A stretch of 64,000 nt of DNA from an uncultured Clostridia bacterium (GCA_910579745.1 CAJTVH010000003.1:1-64000), one strand, 5' to 3'. Shown: positions 1-8,817, counted from the first letter of the stretch. Notes: a model not told the origin generated them from the sequence alone. Made by a program: numbers and translations.

Positions 1-226
1 ATTCGTCCAAAGCCGCTTTCAGTTCTTGAGGTTTCGGTAAATTAAGGTCTAAATCCTCAAATTGGTAATCATTAGCGAACTCTTCCTCAAGAATGTCCGA
101 ACATAAATCGATGCATTCGTTGCAAATATAAACACCCGAACCGGCGATAATTTTTTTAACCTGCTCTTCCGACTTTCCGCAGAAAGAACATCTTACACCT
201 TTTTTGCTGTCAATTTTAGTTGCCAC
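1..226 (-). CDS. clpX: ATP-dependent Clp protease ATP-binding subunit ClpX (N-terminal part)
   Basis: The gene is cut by the left edge; only about 75 N-terminal residues are present. They contain the ClpX zinc-binding domain: CSFCGKSEEQV followed by CNECIDLC, i.e. two CxxC pairs that bind one zinc and mediate dimerisation and adaptor or substrate recognition. The start is GTG (complement of 224-226), preceded by AAGGAG eight bases upstream. The gene lies 15 bp downstream of clpP, so the two are surely co-transcribed. ClpX unfolds substrates and feeds them to the ClpP chamber. The AAA+ domain lies outside the window. Confidence 0.95.
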   Translation of the reverse strand, partial: MATKIDSKKGVRCSFCGKSEEQVKKIIAGSGVYICNECIDLCSDILEEEFANDYQFEDLDLNLPKPQELKAALDE

Positions 227-241
227 AATTTCAACTCCTTA

Positions 242-829
242 TTAATTTTGAGGTTTGCTTATAACCGCGTCAATTAACCCATATTCTTTCGCCTCGTCGG
301 CTGACATATAGTTATCTCTTTCCGTATCATTTTGAATAACGTCTAAAGGCTTACCAGTATTTTCAGAAAGCATATGGTTTATTTTCTTTTTAATTTTTAA
401 AATCTGTTCCGCTTGAATCTGAATATCCGTCGCCTGTCCTCTCGCTCCTCCTAAAGGCTGATGAATCATAATCTCAGAATTAGGCAGGGCAAATCTCTTT
501 CCTTTCGCCCCTCCGGATAAAATAAAAGCTCCCATGCTGGCCGCTAAACCGATACAAATAGTAGAAACGTCAGGTTTTATATATTGCATCGTGTCATAAA
601 TAGCGAATCCCGCCGAAACAGACCCCCCTGGACTGTTAATGTAAAGATTTATGTCTTTTTCCGGGTCCTCCGCCGCCAAAAATAAAAGCTGAGCGACAAC
701 TAAATTAGCGGAAACATCGTTCACTTCCTCACCTAAGAATACAATCCTGTCCTTTAAAAGTCTTGAGTAAATATCATAAGAACGTTCGCCTCTGTTTGTC
801 TGATCAACAACCATAGGTACTAAACTCAT
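242..829 (-). CDS. clpP: ATP-dependent Clp protease proteolytic subunit ClpP
   Basis: This is a serine peptidase of 195 residues, the usual length, forming the tetradecameric chamber of ClpXP/ClpCP. The catalytic triad is visible: Ser98 in GLAASMGAF, His123 in MIHQPLGG and Asp172 in the ERDNYMS segment. The N-terminus (MSLVPMVVDQ) carries the short propeptide-like strand typical of Firmicutes. A strong AAGGAGG precedes the ATG. It sits between tig and clpX in the classical tig-clpP-clpX order. No CtsR operator (tandem GGTCAAA) is apparent upstream. Confidence 0.98.
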   Translation of the reverse strand: MSLVPMVVDQTNRGERSYDIYSRLLKDRIVFLGEEVNDVSANLVVAQLLFLAAEDPEKDINLYINSPGGSVSAGFAIYDTMQYIKPDVSTICIGLAASMGAFILSGGAKGKRFALPNSEIMIHQPLGGARGQATDIQIQAEQILKIKKKINHMLSENTGKPLDVIQNDTERDNYMSADEAKEYGLIDAVISKPQN

Positions 830-1322
830 AAAAAAACCTCCTTAAAAGATAGACAAAAACTATAAATATAGAATACATGAATACTAAATTGACAAAAACG
901 ATTTCTAAATTTTAAACAATATCGTCGGCTAAAGCGTATATGAAAACTTTTCAGCGGTTGTTAAAATCATATAATAATAATTTTACAAAAAATATTTAGT
1001 AGTCCGCTGTGCGATACAAAAAATATACTCAAAAAGTAAAATCCGCCGAAATATATAAATTTCCTACAAAAGCGCGCTCTATTGAAACGGCAATATTTAA
1101 CAGCCTTCCTCATAAATAATATCCCCTCACATTAAAGTGAGGGAAATATAATAAACTTGTTCGGAAACTTTAAATTGGCGGATAAGTATAAATTTTGTCG
1201 TTAGACAAAGTTTAATTCTTACAGGAATACTCAAAATCTCATTATCAATAAAATTAAACAAAGTGTAACATCGAAAACATATTTAAGCGCTTTAAAGTCT
1301 TTCAAACAGACCTTGATTATAA
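830..1322. other. Intergenic region between tig and clpP with two small inverted repeats
   Basis: There is no convincing gene in these 493 bases. Two inverted repeats stand out: CCCTCAC/GTGAGGG (1124-1130 and 1137-1143) and a 10-bp imperfect stem around GACAAAGTTT (1190-1213). Neither is followed by a clear U-run on the minus strand, so they may be processing sites rather than terminators. A weak minus-strand -35-like TTGTCA lies just upstream of clpP (about 886-891), so clpP may also have its own promoter. Confidence 0.4.
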
Positions 1323-2606
1323 TTAAGACTCAACAGCGCTGTCAACAACAAGTTTAAGAGCTTTCTGAACTTTAACGTCTTTAGAAAGAGCCTCCCTGTC
1401 TGAATCTCTCATGGATTTCTTAAGTTTGTCGACCTCCATGCCATACGCGGAAGCTACTCTCTTTATTTCCTCGTCAATTTCCTCATCTGAAATCTCAAAA
1501 TTCTCTTTTTCAGCAATCGCCTCAAGAACAAGCCTGCTCTTAACCTGACGCTCGGAAACAATTCTATAAGCTTCTCTCATATTTTCAATACTTTGTCCCA
1601 TATACTGCAAATACATCTCAAGGGATAAACCTTGTCTTGAAATGCCCGCCTCAAATTCTCTTATTTTATTGTCGATTTCGTTTTCAATCATAACCTGCGG
1701 AACGTCCATTTCCGCTTTTTTAACTAAAGCGTCAAGAAGCTCTTCCTGTTTCTTATCATCGGCCTCTTTTTGTTTTCTCACTAAAAGTTTAGCCATAATA
1801 TCCTTTTTATATTCATCAAGAGTATCAAATTCCGAAACATCCTGAGCGAAATCATCGTCAAGCTCCGGAAGCTCCCTAAATTTAATATCTTTAATCTCAA
1901 CTTTAAATAAAGCCGGTTTTCCGGCAAGAGTTTTCTGATGATATTCCTCTGGGAATGTAACGTTTACCTCGACATCATCGCCTATATTCTTTCCGATAAG
2001 TTGTTCCTCAAAGTTGTCGATAAACGAGTGAGAACCTATCTCAAGTTCATAATCCTCGCCTTTTCCTCCCTCAAAAGCGACTCCCTCCGAAAATCCCTCA
2101 AAATCTATAACCGCGATATCTCCATTTTGAATAGGCCTGTCAGAAATACTTAAAATTCTCGCGTTTTTTGTTCTTACCGCGTCAATTTGTGAATTAACAT
2201 CTTCATCATCAACCTTAACTTCCTCTTTCGTAAAAGATAATCCTTTATAATCATCAATTTTAACCTCAGGTTTTACATAAACCTCAGCCGTAAACGTAAC
2301 GCCTTCTGTATCGGAAATTTCATCAACGTCTATCTCAGGCTTTGACACAACGTCAAGATTATGTTCTTTAACAGCCGCCTCATAAGCCTCTGGAAGAACA
2401 AAATTAAAAGCGTCGTCATAAAAAATCGCCTTGCCATATTGGATCTCAATAATTTTCCTAGGAGCTTTGCCTTTTCTAAAACCTTGAACATTTATACGAT
2501 TTTTATTTTTATTGTATGAATATTTCATACCTTCCTCAAACCTATCGGCGGAAACCGAAAAAGTAATTTTAATTTTATTTACATCAATATTTTCTACTGT
2601 ACTCAT
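1323..2606 (-). CDS. tig: Trigger factor, ribosome-associated chaperone and peptidyl-prolyl isomerase
   Basis: The protein has 427 residues, the normal length for the family. The N-terminal ribosome-binding domain includes the signature loop GFRKGKAPRK (about residues 42-51). The middle FKBP-type PPIase domain starts near residue 160 (GDIAVIDFEGFSEG) and runs to about 245. The rest forms the helical chaperone arms. A GGAGG lies upstream of the ATG. It is the first gene of tig-clpP-clpX and has a recognisable sigma-A-type promoter just upstream. Confidence 0.97.
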   Translation of the reverse strand: MSTVENIDVNKIKITFSVSADRFEEGMKYSYNKNKNRINVQGFRKGKAPRKIIEIQYGKAIFYDDAFNFVLPEAYEAAVKEHNLDVVSKPEIDVDEISDTEGVTFTAEVYVKPEVKIDDYKGLSFTKEEVKVDDEDVNSQIDAVRTKNARILSISDRPIQNGDIAVIDFEGFSEGVAFEGGKGEDYELEIGSHSFIDNFEEQLIGKNIGDDVEVNVTFPEEYHQKTLAGKPALFKVEIKDIKFRELPELDDDFAQDVSEFDTLDEYKKDIMAKLLVRKQKEADDKKQEELLDALVKKAEMDVPQVMIENEIDNKIREFEAGISRQGLSLEMYLQYMGQSIENMREAYRIVSERQVKSRLVLEAIAEKENFEISDEEIDEEIKRVASAYGMEVDKLKKSMRDSDREALSKDVKVQKALKLVVDSAVES

Positions 2607-2643
2607 TAAAAAAAATCCTCCTTAGAATATTATACATTTTATG

Positions 2644-2672
2644 ATTATAACATAACTTTTTTATCAAGTCCA
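2644..2672 (-). promoter_or_regulatory. Predicted promoter of tig-clpP-clpX
   Basis: On the minus strand TGGACT (complement of 2667-2672) is separated by 17 bases from a perfect TATAAT (complement of 2644-2649). The start codon of tig is about 38 bases further on. The -35 matches consensus at four of six positions. A second TATAAT closer to the gene has no matching -35. Confidence 0.55.
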
Positions 2673-2749
2673 TAGATTTTTTCAAAATTTTTCAATATAA
2701 AAGCTGTATTTCTCAAAAATAAAACCATTTCAAACAACGTTAAACTTTT

Positions 2750-2909
2750 TATAGCAATCCAATTTAAAAATGAACAAATGGAGACAAGATAAAAATTATT
2801 TTCGCGAGTCGCTGGAAAGAAAGCGTAGTCGGAAGCCTGCGCCGACTGACAGCAGCGCGGCATAATTTTTAGCCGCGGAACTTGTTTATTTTTAGGTTGG
2901 ATTGCTATA
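2750..2909. repeat. MITE-like palindromic repeat, family 1 (full copy a)
   Basis: This 160-base element is bounded by terminal inverted repeats that begin TATAGCAATCCAA and continue through a TAAAAAT(A/G)AACAA block. Its GC-rich core reads close to the reverse complement of the element at 39402-39565; the two align over their whole length with roughly one difference in ten by eye. There is no transposase. A 90-residue reading frame crossing it is not a gene. Confidence 0.85.
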
Positions 2910-2975
2910 ATAATCAATAAACTTAAAATAGTTCTAAAATACTCCTACCTTTACCTTTTAAACCCATTGACTATA
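2906..2975. repeat. MITE-like repeat, family 1 (short, internally deleted copy)
   Basis: It starts with TATAATAATCAATAAACTTAAAA and ends with CATTGACTATA, matching the ends of the longer family-1 elements (e.g. 13151-13289) but lacking the core. It abuts the full copy at 2750-2909, so two elements lie back to back. Confidence 0.55.
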
Positions 2976-3038
2976 TTTCTCAATTAAATAGTTTTCCCTT
3001 ATACGTATATCTGTCTAAAAATATTTATGTAATAAATC

Positions 3039-3320
3039 TCACAATATTTCAATATCAATATCATCAATAACAGCATCCGTGTTGTTTTCAATGAATTTAA
3101 TAACGTTTTCAATAATACTATTAGCATGTGAACTCTCATTAGTCACACAAGCGAATCCAATAACTATATTTTTATGAAAATCCTGCCTATCAACCTCAGC
3201 GATAGATATATTAAATTTATGTCTCGCCTTCTCAATAATACTTTTAACAATCATTCTTTTGTCCTTTAAAGAAAATACCCACTCTGCGGTCATATATACC
3301 GTACAAGCTCCAATAACCAT
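3039..3320 (-). CDS. DUF503 (YlxP-like) family protein
   Basis: This small protein has 93 residues when started at the ATG complementary to 3318-3320, which follows a GGGGGAGGAG ribosome site with proper spacing. The longer upstream frame runs through a terminator hairpin and is not coding. The sequence (MVIGACTVYMTAEWVFSLKDKRMIVKSIIEKARHKF begins the fold) has the DUF503 pattern: an early beta strand, the SLKDKR motif at residues 17-22, and a C-terminal ferredoxin-like half. In Firmicutes YlxP is usually encoded near nusA/infB/rbfA; here it stands after a HIT protein, with no such neighbours. Its exact function is not known from sequence. Confidence 0.85.
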   Translation of the reverse strand: MVIGACTVYMTAEWVFSLKDKRMIVKSIIEKARHKFNISIAEVDRQDFHKNIVIGFACVTNESSHANSIIENVIKFIENNTDAVIDDIDIEIL

Positions 3321-3344
3321 AAACATCTCCTCCCCCCAAATAAT

Positions 3345-3379
3345 AAAAAAACCGCCGCTTTTCTTAAAATGACGACGGC
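3345..3379 (-). terminator. Rho-independent terminator downstream of the HIT gene
   Basis: On the minus strand the stem CCGTCG/CGGCGG (one G-U pair) is followed directly by TTTTTTT. It lies between the HIT gene stop (3474) and the YlxP-like start (3320), so it ends or attenuates transcription before ylxP. Confidence 0.7.
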
Positions 3380-3473
3380 TCTTTAATAAACTCTGTTCAA
3401 TAAACATAAACCAAACCATATTCTTTTCAGACGTTTAATAATCCTCTGAAAACATTGTTCGTTAATTTGAAAA

Positions 3474-3896
3474 TTATAAATTATCCTTTATCCTCTCAAT
3501 AATCTCTTTATATTCTTCCTCTGAAAGATATTTGGGCGGATTGACATTCATATCAAAAGTTCCGCCAAAAGAATATCCGTCTCTTTGTTTAGGAACAATA
3601 TGGACATGAAGATGGGGTAAAGTATCGCTAAACATGCCATAATTGACTTTCGCTGGATTAACCGCCTTATTTATAGCTTTTCCAACCCTTCGCATATCTT
3701 TTATAAAAAGATCCGCCTTATCATCGTCAAGCTCTGTAAGCTCAACGGCGTGTTCATTATACGCCATAACACACCTTCCGTAATAAGTCTGCTCTTTAAA
3801 TAAATAGAGCTTGGAAACTCCCAAATCTGTTATATAAATCATAAGGCTGTCAAGTTTTTCCTTATTCCCGCAGTACAAACAATCTTTTTTATCCAT
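3474..3896 (-). CDS. HIT family (histidine triad) nucleotide-binding hydrolase
   Basis: The 140-residue protein contains the histidine-triad motif HLHVHIVP (about residues 95-102), the nucleophile and phosphate-binding site of HIT hydrolases and transferases. An N-terminal CLYCGN pair could bind zinc, as in several bacterial HIT proteins. The family hydrolyses or transfers nucleoside phosphoramidates or dinucleoside polyphosphates; the natural substrate cannot be read from sequence. GGAGG precedes the ATG. The gene is followed by a terminator and seems to be monocistronic. Confidence 0.92.
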   Translation of the reverse strand: MDKKDCLYCGNKEKLDSLMIYITDLGVSKLYLFKEQTYYGRCVMAYNEHAVELTELDDDKADLFIKDMRRVGKAINKAVNPAKVNYGMFSDTLPHLHVHIVPKQRDGYSFGGTFDMNVNPPKYLSEEEYKEIIERIKDNL

Positions 3897-3967
3897 AATA
3901 AAAACCTCCGTAATAAATTATATTTTCATCCGTGTTTTAATTTTTAAACACGTTTATATTATTCTGT

Positions 3968-4290
3968 TCACAGCTTCTTTTTTACAGACACTCTTACATG
4001 GTCAAAAATTTTTACATTATATCCAAACTCCGGGTACTTGCCCGCTTGTCCATTCGTAATAATATAAATACCCGAATTTTCCGGAATCGCTCGTTCATCT
4101 ATTTTCAAACGATAATTCCCAAATGATACGGCTTTCATAATTCTCTGAGTGTCATCCTCCAGTTTAACTGTCTCAATATATTCCGTTGTGGGAAACTTAC
4201 TGTAAATAATATCTGGGAATGCATATATTTTGAGGAAACATAAATTATATTACCGTCTTTCGCTGACTCTGATAACATAGCGTTCCCCTC
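3968..4290 (-). pseudogene. Remnant of an unrecognised gene (frameshifted C-terminal fragment)
   Basis: The minus strand reads about 85 residues in one frame (starting near PDIIYSKFPTTEYIETVKL and ending NVKIFDHVRVSVKKKL then TGA at 3968-3970). The preceding sequence continues in a neighbouring frame (NAMLSESAKDGNIIYVSSKY). The pattern suggests a frameshift near 4220 in a once longer gene with no surviving start. I recognise no family. Amino-acid composition and codon use look coding. It sits next to another broken gene, so this stretch is decaying. Confidence 0.5.
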
Positions 4291-4317
4291 AAAAATTTAT
4301 CTATAGAAAATTGAGAA

Positions 4318-4750
4318 TTACAGCTTTTTGTTCATAAACACTATTTTCTCATTGAAATTAAAACCGTTCTTTTGATAAAAATGTTCTGTCATATTACCTT
4401 TTATAGTTAAAAGAGTAATATTCTCAACTTCCCTTATTTATCATCTCAAACTCTGTTATTAATTTAGAGCCTATTATTTGCCCTCTCATAGAATTTTTTA
4501 CCGCAAACTCTTATATAACAAACTCCATTCTGTTACACAACCGCTCAAAGTCTCCCAAAATAAACCCATCCAGATTATCGCCTCGATAAGCGCGTATTCC
4601 ATAAGAAATTTCAGATTTTATACTCCGCTCAAGCCTTTTCGCGGCGGTATCCTCTGTCCATGACTCCAGCCATGGTTCACAAGTACAACTATCAATAAAT
4701 AGATTGGCCATTTCATTTAGCATACTAATATCTATTATTCTATACTCCAT
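4318..4750 (-). pseudogene. Broken GNAT family N-acetyltransferase
   Basis: Reading the minus strand from the ATG complementary to 4748-4750 gives MEYRIIDISMLNEMANLF and onward to CNRMEFVI, then a TAA stop at 4511-4513. The same frame continues with EFAVKNSMRGQIIGSKLI, which is the GNAT acetyl-CoA-binding signature (R-x-x-G-x-G/I-S-K). After a further disruption near 4433 a neighbouring frame gives FYQKNGFNFNEKIVFMNKKL and stop. Together these reconstitute an acetyltransferase of about 145 residues with one internal stop and at least one frameshift. A sequencing error is less likely because there are two lesions. Confidence 0.8.
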
Positions 4751-4767
4751 AATTCTAACCTTTTCTC

Positions 4768-4803
4768 TAAAAAACTGCCGCAAAATAATATATTTTGCGG
4801 CAG
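4768..4803 (-). terminator. Rho-independent terminator of eno
   Basis: A perfect 13-bp inverted repeat CTGCCGCAAAATA/TATTTTGCGGCAG occupies 4775-4803. On the minus strand it is followed by TTTTTT. It lies nine bases after the enolase stop codon. Confidence 0.92.
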
Positions 4804-4811
4804 AAACTAAA

Positions 4812-6134
4812 TTATTTTAAATTAAACCAAGCTCCAAGTCCAAGATACTGAGCTGTATCATCAAGCTCTTCCTCAATTCTCAATAACTGGTTGTATTTAG
4901 CTACACGGTCGGAACGAGCGGGAGCGCCTGTCTTAATCTGTCCCGCGTTTACAGCGACAACTATATCAGCGATAGTAGCGTCCTCCGTCTCTCCTGACCT
5001 GTGAGAAACAACAGCGGTCATATTATTTCTGTTAGCGAGCTGAATAGCGTCAAAAGTTTCAGTAAGAGTACCAATCTGATTTACTTTAATAAGTATAGAA
5101 TTAGCTACACCTTTCTCAATACCTGTTTTAAGTCTTTCAGTATTTGTAACAAATAAATCGTCGCCAACAAGCTGAACTTTATCTCCTATAGTGTCAGTAA
5201 GAAGTTTCCAGCCTTCCCAGTCGTTTTCATCAAGACCGTCCTCAATGGAAATAATAGGATATTTATCGCAAAGAGCTTTATAATAGTCTACCATTTCCTG
5301 AGCTGTTCTTACAATTTCCTTGCCTTTCATTTGGCTTTCACCAGGGAAGTGATATTTTCCGTCAGCCTTATCATATAACTCAGAAGAAGCTACGTCCATA
5401 GCGATTCTAATTTGCTCACCCGGTTTATATCCCGCTTTTTCAGTGGCTTCAAGAATAACGTCAATAACTTCCTCCGGAGTAGCGAGATCAGGAGCGAAAC
5501 CGCCTTCGTCGCCGACAGCTGTGGAAAGACCTCTTCCTTTCAAAACTTTTTTAAGATTATGATAGATTTCAGCGCACATTCTTAAAGCTTCTTTAAAACT
5601 TTCAGCGCCTACAGGCATAATCATAAATTCCTGGAAGTCAACAGTGTTGTCGGCATGTTTGCCGCCGTTCATAATGTTCATCATCGGAACAGGCAAAGTT
5701 TTTCCGTTGAATCCCCCAAGATATTGATATAAAGGAACATTTAACGCCTCAGCGGCAGCCTTAGCTACAGCCATTGAAACACCCAAAATAGCGTTCGCGC
5801 CAAGTTTAGCTTTGTTAGGAGTCCCGTCAAGCTCAATCATTTTATTGTCAATAGCTACTTGGTCAAGAGCGTTCATACCCTCAATTTCAGGAGCTATAAT
5901 GTCGTTAACGTTCGCTACAGCTTTAGCTACGCCGGCTCCCATATATCTGTCCCCGCCGTCTCTAAGCTCAACAGCCTCATGCTCGCCTGTTGACGCTCCG
6001 GAAGGAACAGCCGCGCGACCCATAGACTGAGCTCCGTCTAAATCAACAACAACCTCAACCTCAACCGTAGGATTCGCTCTTGAGTCAAGAACTTCTCTCG
6101 CGAAAACTTCTAAAATTTCAATATAACCTTTCAT
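4812..6134 (-). CDS. eno: Enolase (phosphopyruvate hydratase)
   Basis: The 440-residue enzyme converts 2-phosphoglycerate to phosphoenolpyruvate. Visible motifs include PSGASTGEHEAVELRDG (flexible substrate-closing loop), GDEGGFAPD (with the catalytic Glu), SIEDGLDENDW (metal ligand), ILIKVNQIGTLTE (catalytic Lys) and SHRSGETEDATIADI (phosphate binding). AAAGGAG lies seven bases before the ATG. The near-universal N-terminal DSRGNPT reads DSRANPT here, a Gly to Ala change. It has its own promoter and terminator, so it can be transcribed apart from gpmI. Confidence 0.98.
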   Translation of the reverse strand: MKGYIEILEVFAREVLDSRANPTVEVEVVVDLDGAQSMGRAAVPSGASTGEHEAVELRDGGDRYMGAGVAKAVANVNDIIAPEIEGMNALDQVAIDNKMIELDGTPNKAKLGANAILGVSMAVAKAAAEALNVPLYQYLGGFNGKTLPVPMMNIMNGGKHADNTVDFQEFMIMPVGAESFKEALRMCAEIYHNLKKVLKGRGLSTAVGDEGGFAPDLATPEEVIDVILEATEKAGYKPGEQIRIAMDVASSELYDKADGKYHFPGESQMKGKEIVRTAQEMVDYYKALCDKYPIISIEDGLDENDWEGWKLLTDTIGDKVQLVGDDLFVTNTERLKTGIEKGVANSILIKVNQIGTLTETFDAIQLANRNNMTAVVSHRSGETEDATIADIVVAVNAGQIKTGAPARSDRVAKYNQLLRIEEELDDTAQYLGLGAWFNLK

Positions 6135-6176
6135 TTGTAAACTCCTTTCAAAATTGTAAACTTTTTTATAATATAT

Positions 6177-6205
6177 ATAATAATCTTAAAAATACTATAT
6201 GTCAA
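6177..6205 (-). promoter_or_regulatory. Predicted promoter of eno
   Basis: On the minus strand a perfect TTGACA (complement of 6200-6205) is followed, 17 bases later, by TATTAT (complement of 6177-6182). It lies in the 111-bp gap between gpmI and eno, about 45 bases before the start codon. Confidence 0.65.
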
Positions 6206-6245
6206 TAATATTTTACATGAAAATTAAATTTTAACGATAAACCAT

Positions 6246-7787
6246 TTATTTAATTAAAAGCGATTGACCCGTCATTTCCTCAGGTTGCTTCAGTCCCATC
6301 ATCTCAAGTAACGTTGGGGCTATATCACAAAGCTTTCCACCCTCTTTAAGCCCTTTCCCTTTATCACAGTTAATGAGACCAAACGGTACTGGATTAGTTG
6401 TATGGGCGGTAAAAGGCTGCCCTGTCGTATAATCAATAAGCTGATCGCTGTTTCCGTGGTCTGCGCATAAAAACATTTGACCATCCACCTTTAACAAAGC
6501 GTCAAGAACTTTTCCAACGCACTCGTCAATAGTCTCAATAGCCTTAACGGCGGCGCCCATAATTCCTGTGTGTCCAACCATATCAGGATTAGCGTAATTT
6601 ATAATAATAAGGTCTTGCTCATTTTTAAGTATGTTCTCAATTAACTTTTCCGTAACTCCGTAAGCGCTCATCTCAGGCTGTAAATCATACGTGGCTACTT
6701 TTGGGGATGGAACAAGAATTCTCTCCTCATTTTTATTCGGTTCTTCCACACCGCCGTTAAAGAAAAAAGTAACATGAGCGTATTTTTCCGTTTCGGCGAT
6801 TCTCATTTGTTTAAGACCAAGATTTGAGATGTACTCTCCCAAAGTATTTTTAAGTACCTGAGGTTTATAAGCTACTTCCTTATTCTCAATAGTTACGTCG
6901 TAATTTGTGAAACAAACATATTGAACCTTAAAAAATCCATTTTTTCTCTCAAAACCCTCAAATTCCTTGTCGCAGAAAGCTCTTGTGATTTCCCTCGCCC
7001 TATCTGGTCTGAAATTAAAGAAAATAATTGAATCGTTTTCTTTTATTTTTCCGACCGGCTGACCGTTTTCAAGAATAACCGTGGGAACCACAAACTCGTC
7101 AGTAACATCTTTAGCGTATGTTGCCGTCATACAGCTCTCCGCGCTCTCGGCAGTCTCTCCCTCGCCAAAAACCATGGCGTTATAAGCCTTTTCAACTCTG
7201 TCCCATCTTTTATCCCTGTCCATAGCGTAATATCTTCCGGAAATCGTGGCGATCTTTCCAACGCCAATTTCATGAGTTTTGCTTTCAAGACTCTCAATAA
7301 AACCCTTTCCCGATGATGGAGGAGTATCTCGTCCGTCAAGAAAAGCATGAATATAAACATTTTTAATATCATTCATTTTAGCCAGTTTCAAAAGAGCGTA
7401 TACATGCTCAATATGACTGTGAACACCACCTGTGGACAAAAGACCGTATAAATGTAAATCAGAGTTGTTCTTCTTACAGTTCTCAACAGCTGAGAGCAAA
7501 GCGGGATTTTCAAAAAAATCACCGTCCGAAATCGATTTTGTAATACGAGTAAGTTCTTGATAAACTATTCTCCCCGCACCCATATTAAGATGCCCTACCT
7601 CTGAATTTCCCATCTGACCGTCAGGCAGACCAACATCAAGACCGCTTGCGTAGCCCTTGACAAAAGGATATTTCTCAATCATGGCGTCAATATTCGGGGT
7701 TTTCGCCTGTTTAATAGCGTTTCCTTCTGCCTTGTCATTTATTCCAAACCCATCAAGTATCATCAAAACAGTTACTTTTTTATCCAT
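6246..7787 (-). CDS. gpmI: 2,3-bisphosphoglycerate-independent phosphoglycerate mutase
   Basis: The 513-residue enzyme belongs to the alkaline phosphatase superfamily and is of normal length. Asp12 in MILDGFG and Ser62 in MGNSEVGHLNMGAGR are the metal-binding and phosphorylated residues. HAFLDGRDTPPSS, GRYYAMDRDKRWDR and the C-terminal CADHGNSDQ and FTAHTTNPVPF motifs complete the dimanganese site. It interconverts 3- and 2-phosphoglycerate. It starts 11 bp after tpiA and precedes eno, following the order of lower glycolysis. Confidence 0.98.
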   Translation of the reverse strand: MDKKVTVLMILDGFGINDKAEGNAIKQAKTPNIDAMIEKYPFVKGYASGLDVGLPDGQMGNSEVGHLNMGAGRIVYQELTRITKSISDGDFFENPALLSAVENCKKNNSDLHLYGLLSTGGVHSHIEHVYALLKLAKMNDIKNVYIHAFLDGRDTPPSSGKGFIESLESKTHEIGVGKIATISGRYYAMDRDKRWDRVEKAYNAMVFGEGETAESAESCMTATYAKDVTDEFVVPTVILENGQPVGKIKENDSIIFFNFRPDRAREITRAFCDKEFEGFERKNGFFKVQYVCFTNYDVTIENKEVAYKPQVLKNTLGEYISNLGLKQMRIAETEKYAHVTFFFNGGVEEPNKNEERILVPSPKVATYDLQPEMSAYGVTEKLIENILKNEQDLIIINYANPDMVGHTGIMGAAVKAIETIDECVGKVLDALLKVDGQMFLCADHGNSDQLIDYTTGQPFTAHTTNPVPFGLINCDKGKGLKEGGKLCDIAPTLLEMMGLKQPEEMTGQSLLIK

Positions 7788-7798
7788 AATACATTCTC

Positions 7799-8542
7799 CT
7801 AATAATTAACTATACCGCCAAAATCATCTTTAAGACTTGCTCCCCCGACAAGCCCGCCGTCAATATCCGGCATGCTGAACAATTCAGCGGCATTAGAACC
7901 GTTGACGCTTCCGCCATACTGGATGCGAACTTCGTCCGCCACATCGTCGTTATAAATCTCGCCTATAACCTCTCTTATAGCGGCACAAACTTCCTGAGCT
8001 TGTTCGCTTGTGGCGGTAACACCCGTTCCTATCGCCCAAATAGGCTCATAAGCGATGACCACGTGCCGCGCCTGTTCAGCGCTAACATCTTTAAGAGCTG
8101 ATCTAACCTGAATACGAACAAAATCAACAGTAATCGCCTTTTCTCTCTGCTCAAGGGTCTCGCCAACACAAATAATAGGAGTCAAACCCTTTTCAATAGC
8201 GTGCAAAGCCTTTTTGTTAACCGTCTCATCTGTTTCGTTAAAATACTGTCTTCTTTCAGAATGTCCGATAATAACATATTTCACGCCGGCCTCAATAAGC
8301 ATATCCGCTGAAATCTCTCCAGTAAAAGCCCCATTGTCCTTAAAATGCATATTCTGAGCTCCCACGGAAATATTTGTTCCTTTAAGAGCGTCAACAACAG
8401 GAATAATGTCAATAGCGGGAACACAAAAAACAACATCCGCTTTATCCGTATCAACTTTATTCTTTAAATTATGAACAAGCTCCAAAGCCTCTTTTGGGGT
8501 TTTGTTCATTTTCCAGTTACCGGCGATAATTTTCTTTCTCAT
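7799..8542 (-). CDS. tpiA: Triosephosphate isomerase
   Basis: The 247-residue TIM barrel shows the catalytic Lys11 (GNWKMNK), His94 (IIGHSERR) and Glu166 (AYEPIWAIGTG). The phosphate-gripping loop (IQYGGSVNG and GLVGGASL) is intact. It interconverts dihydroxyacetone phosphate and glyceraldehyde 3-phosphate. An AGGAGG site precedes the ATG. It is the second gene of pgk-tpiA-gpmI. Confidence 0.98.
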   Translation of the reverse strand: MRKKIIAGNWKMNKTPKEALELVHNLKNKVDTDKADVVFCVPAIDIIPVVDALKGTNISVGAQNMHFKDNGAFTGEISADMLIEAGVKYVIIGHSERRQYFNETDETVNKKALHAIEKGLTPIICVGETLEQREKAITVDFVRIQVRSALKDVSAEQARHVVIAYEPIWAIGTGVTATSEQAQEVCAAIREVIGEIYNDDVADEVRIQYGGSVNGSNAAELFSMPDIDGGLVGGASLKDDFGGIVNY

Positions 8543-8699
8543 AATTTAAACCTCCTAAAATAACCTAAAATCATAGAACTTTCTTGTATACACGCTTAAC
8601 AAAAACATCAAAGCTTATATTTATAAATTTATGCCGCTTTATATTTTAACTTTATAACAATATTAAACAGCTTTTCGTAAAAAATAAAACTTAATTTTC

Positions 8700-8740
8700 A
8701 ACCCTATATTTTAACTTTTCCTCCGAAAAAATATAGGGTT
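8700..8740 (-). promoter_or_regulatory. Intercistronic hairpin between pgk and tpiA with a Shine-Dalgarno-like loop
   Basis: The inverted repeat AACCCTATATTTT/AAAAATATAGGGTT flanks a loop that reads, on the minus strand, CGGAGGAAAAG. No clear U-run follows on the minus strand, so an mRNA-stabilising or processing hairpin, or a weak terminator, is more likely than a strong stop. It lies 158 bases before the tpiA start. Confidence 0.45.
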
Positions 8741-8817
8741 TATATTAATTTCCACTCATTCATCTTTAAAAAGCGTTTATGATCTCAAAAATAAATTACC
8801 ATGATTTAACATAAACA

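Noticed and set aside
2645..2917. 90-residue reading frame on the minus strand
   Set aside because: It runs through the family-1 repeat, lacks a ribosome site and its sister at 39351-39545 reads differently in the other repeat copy.
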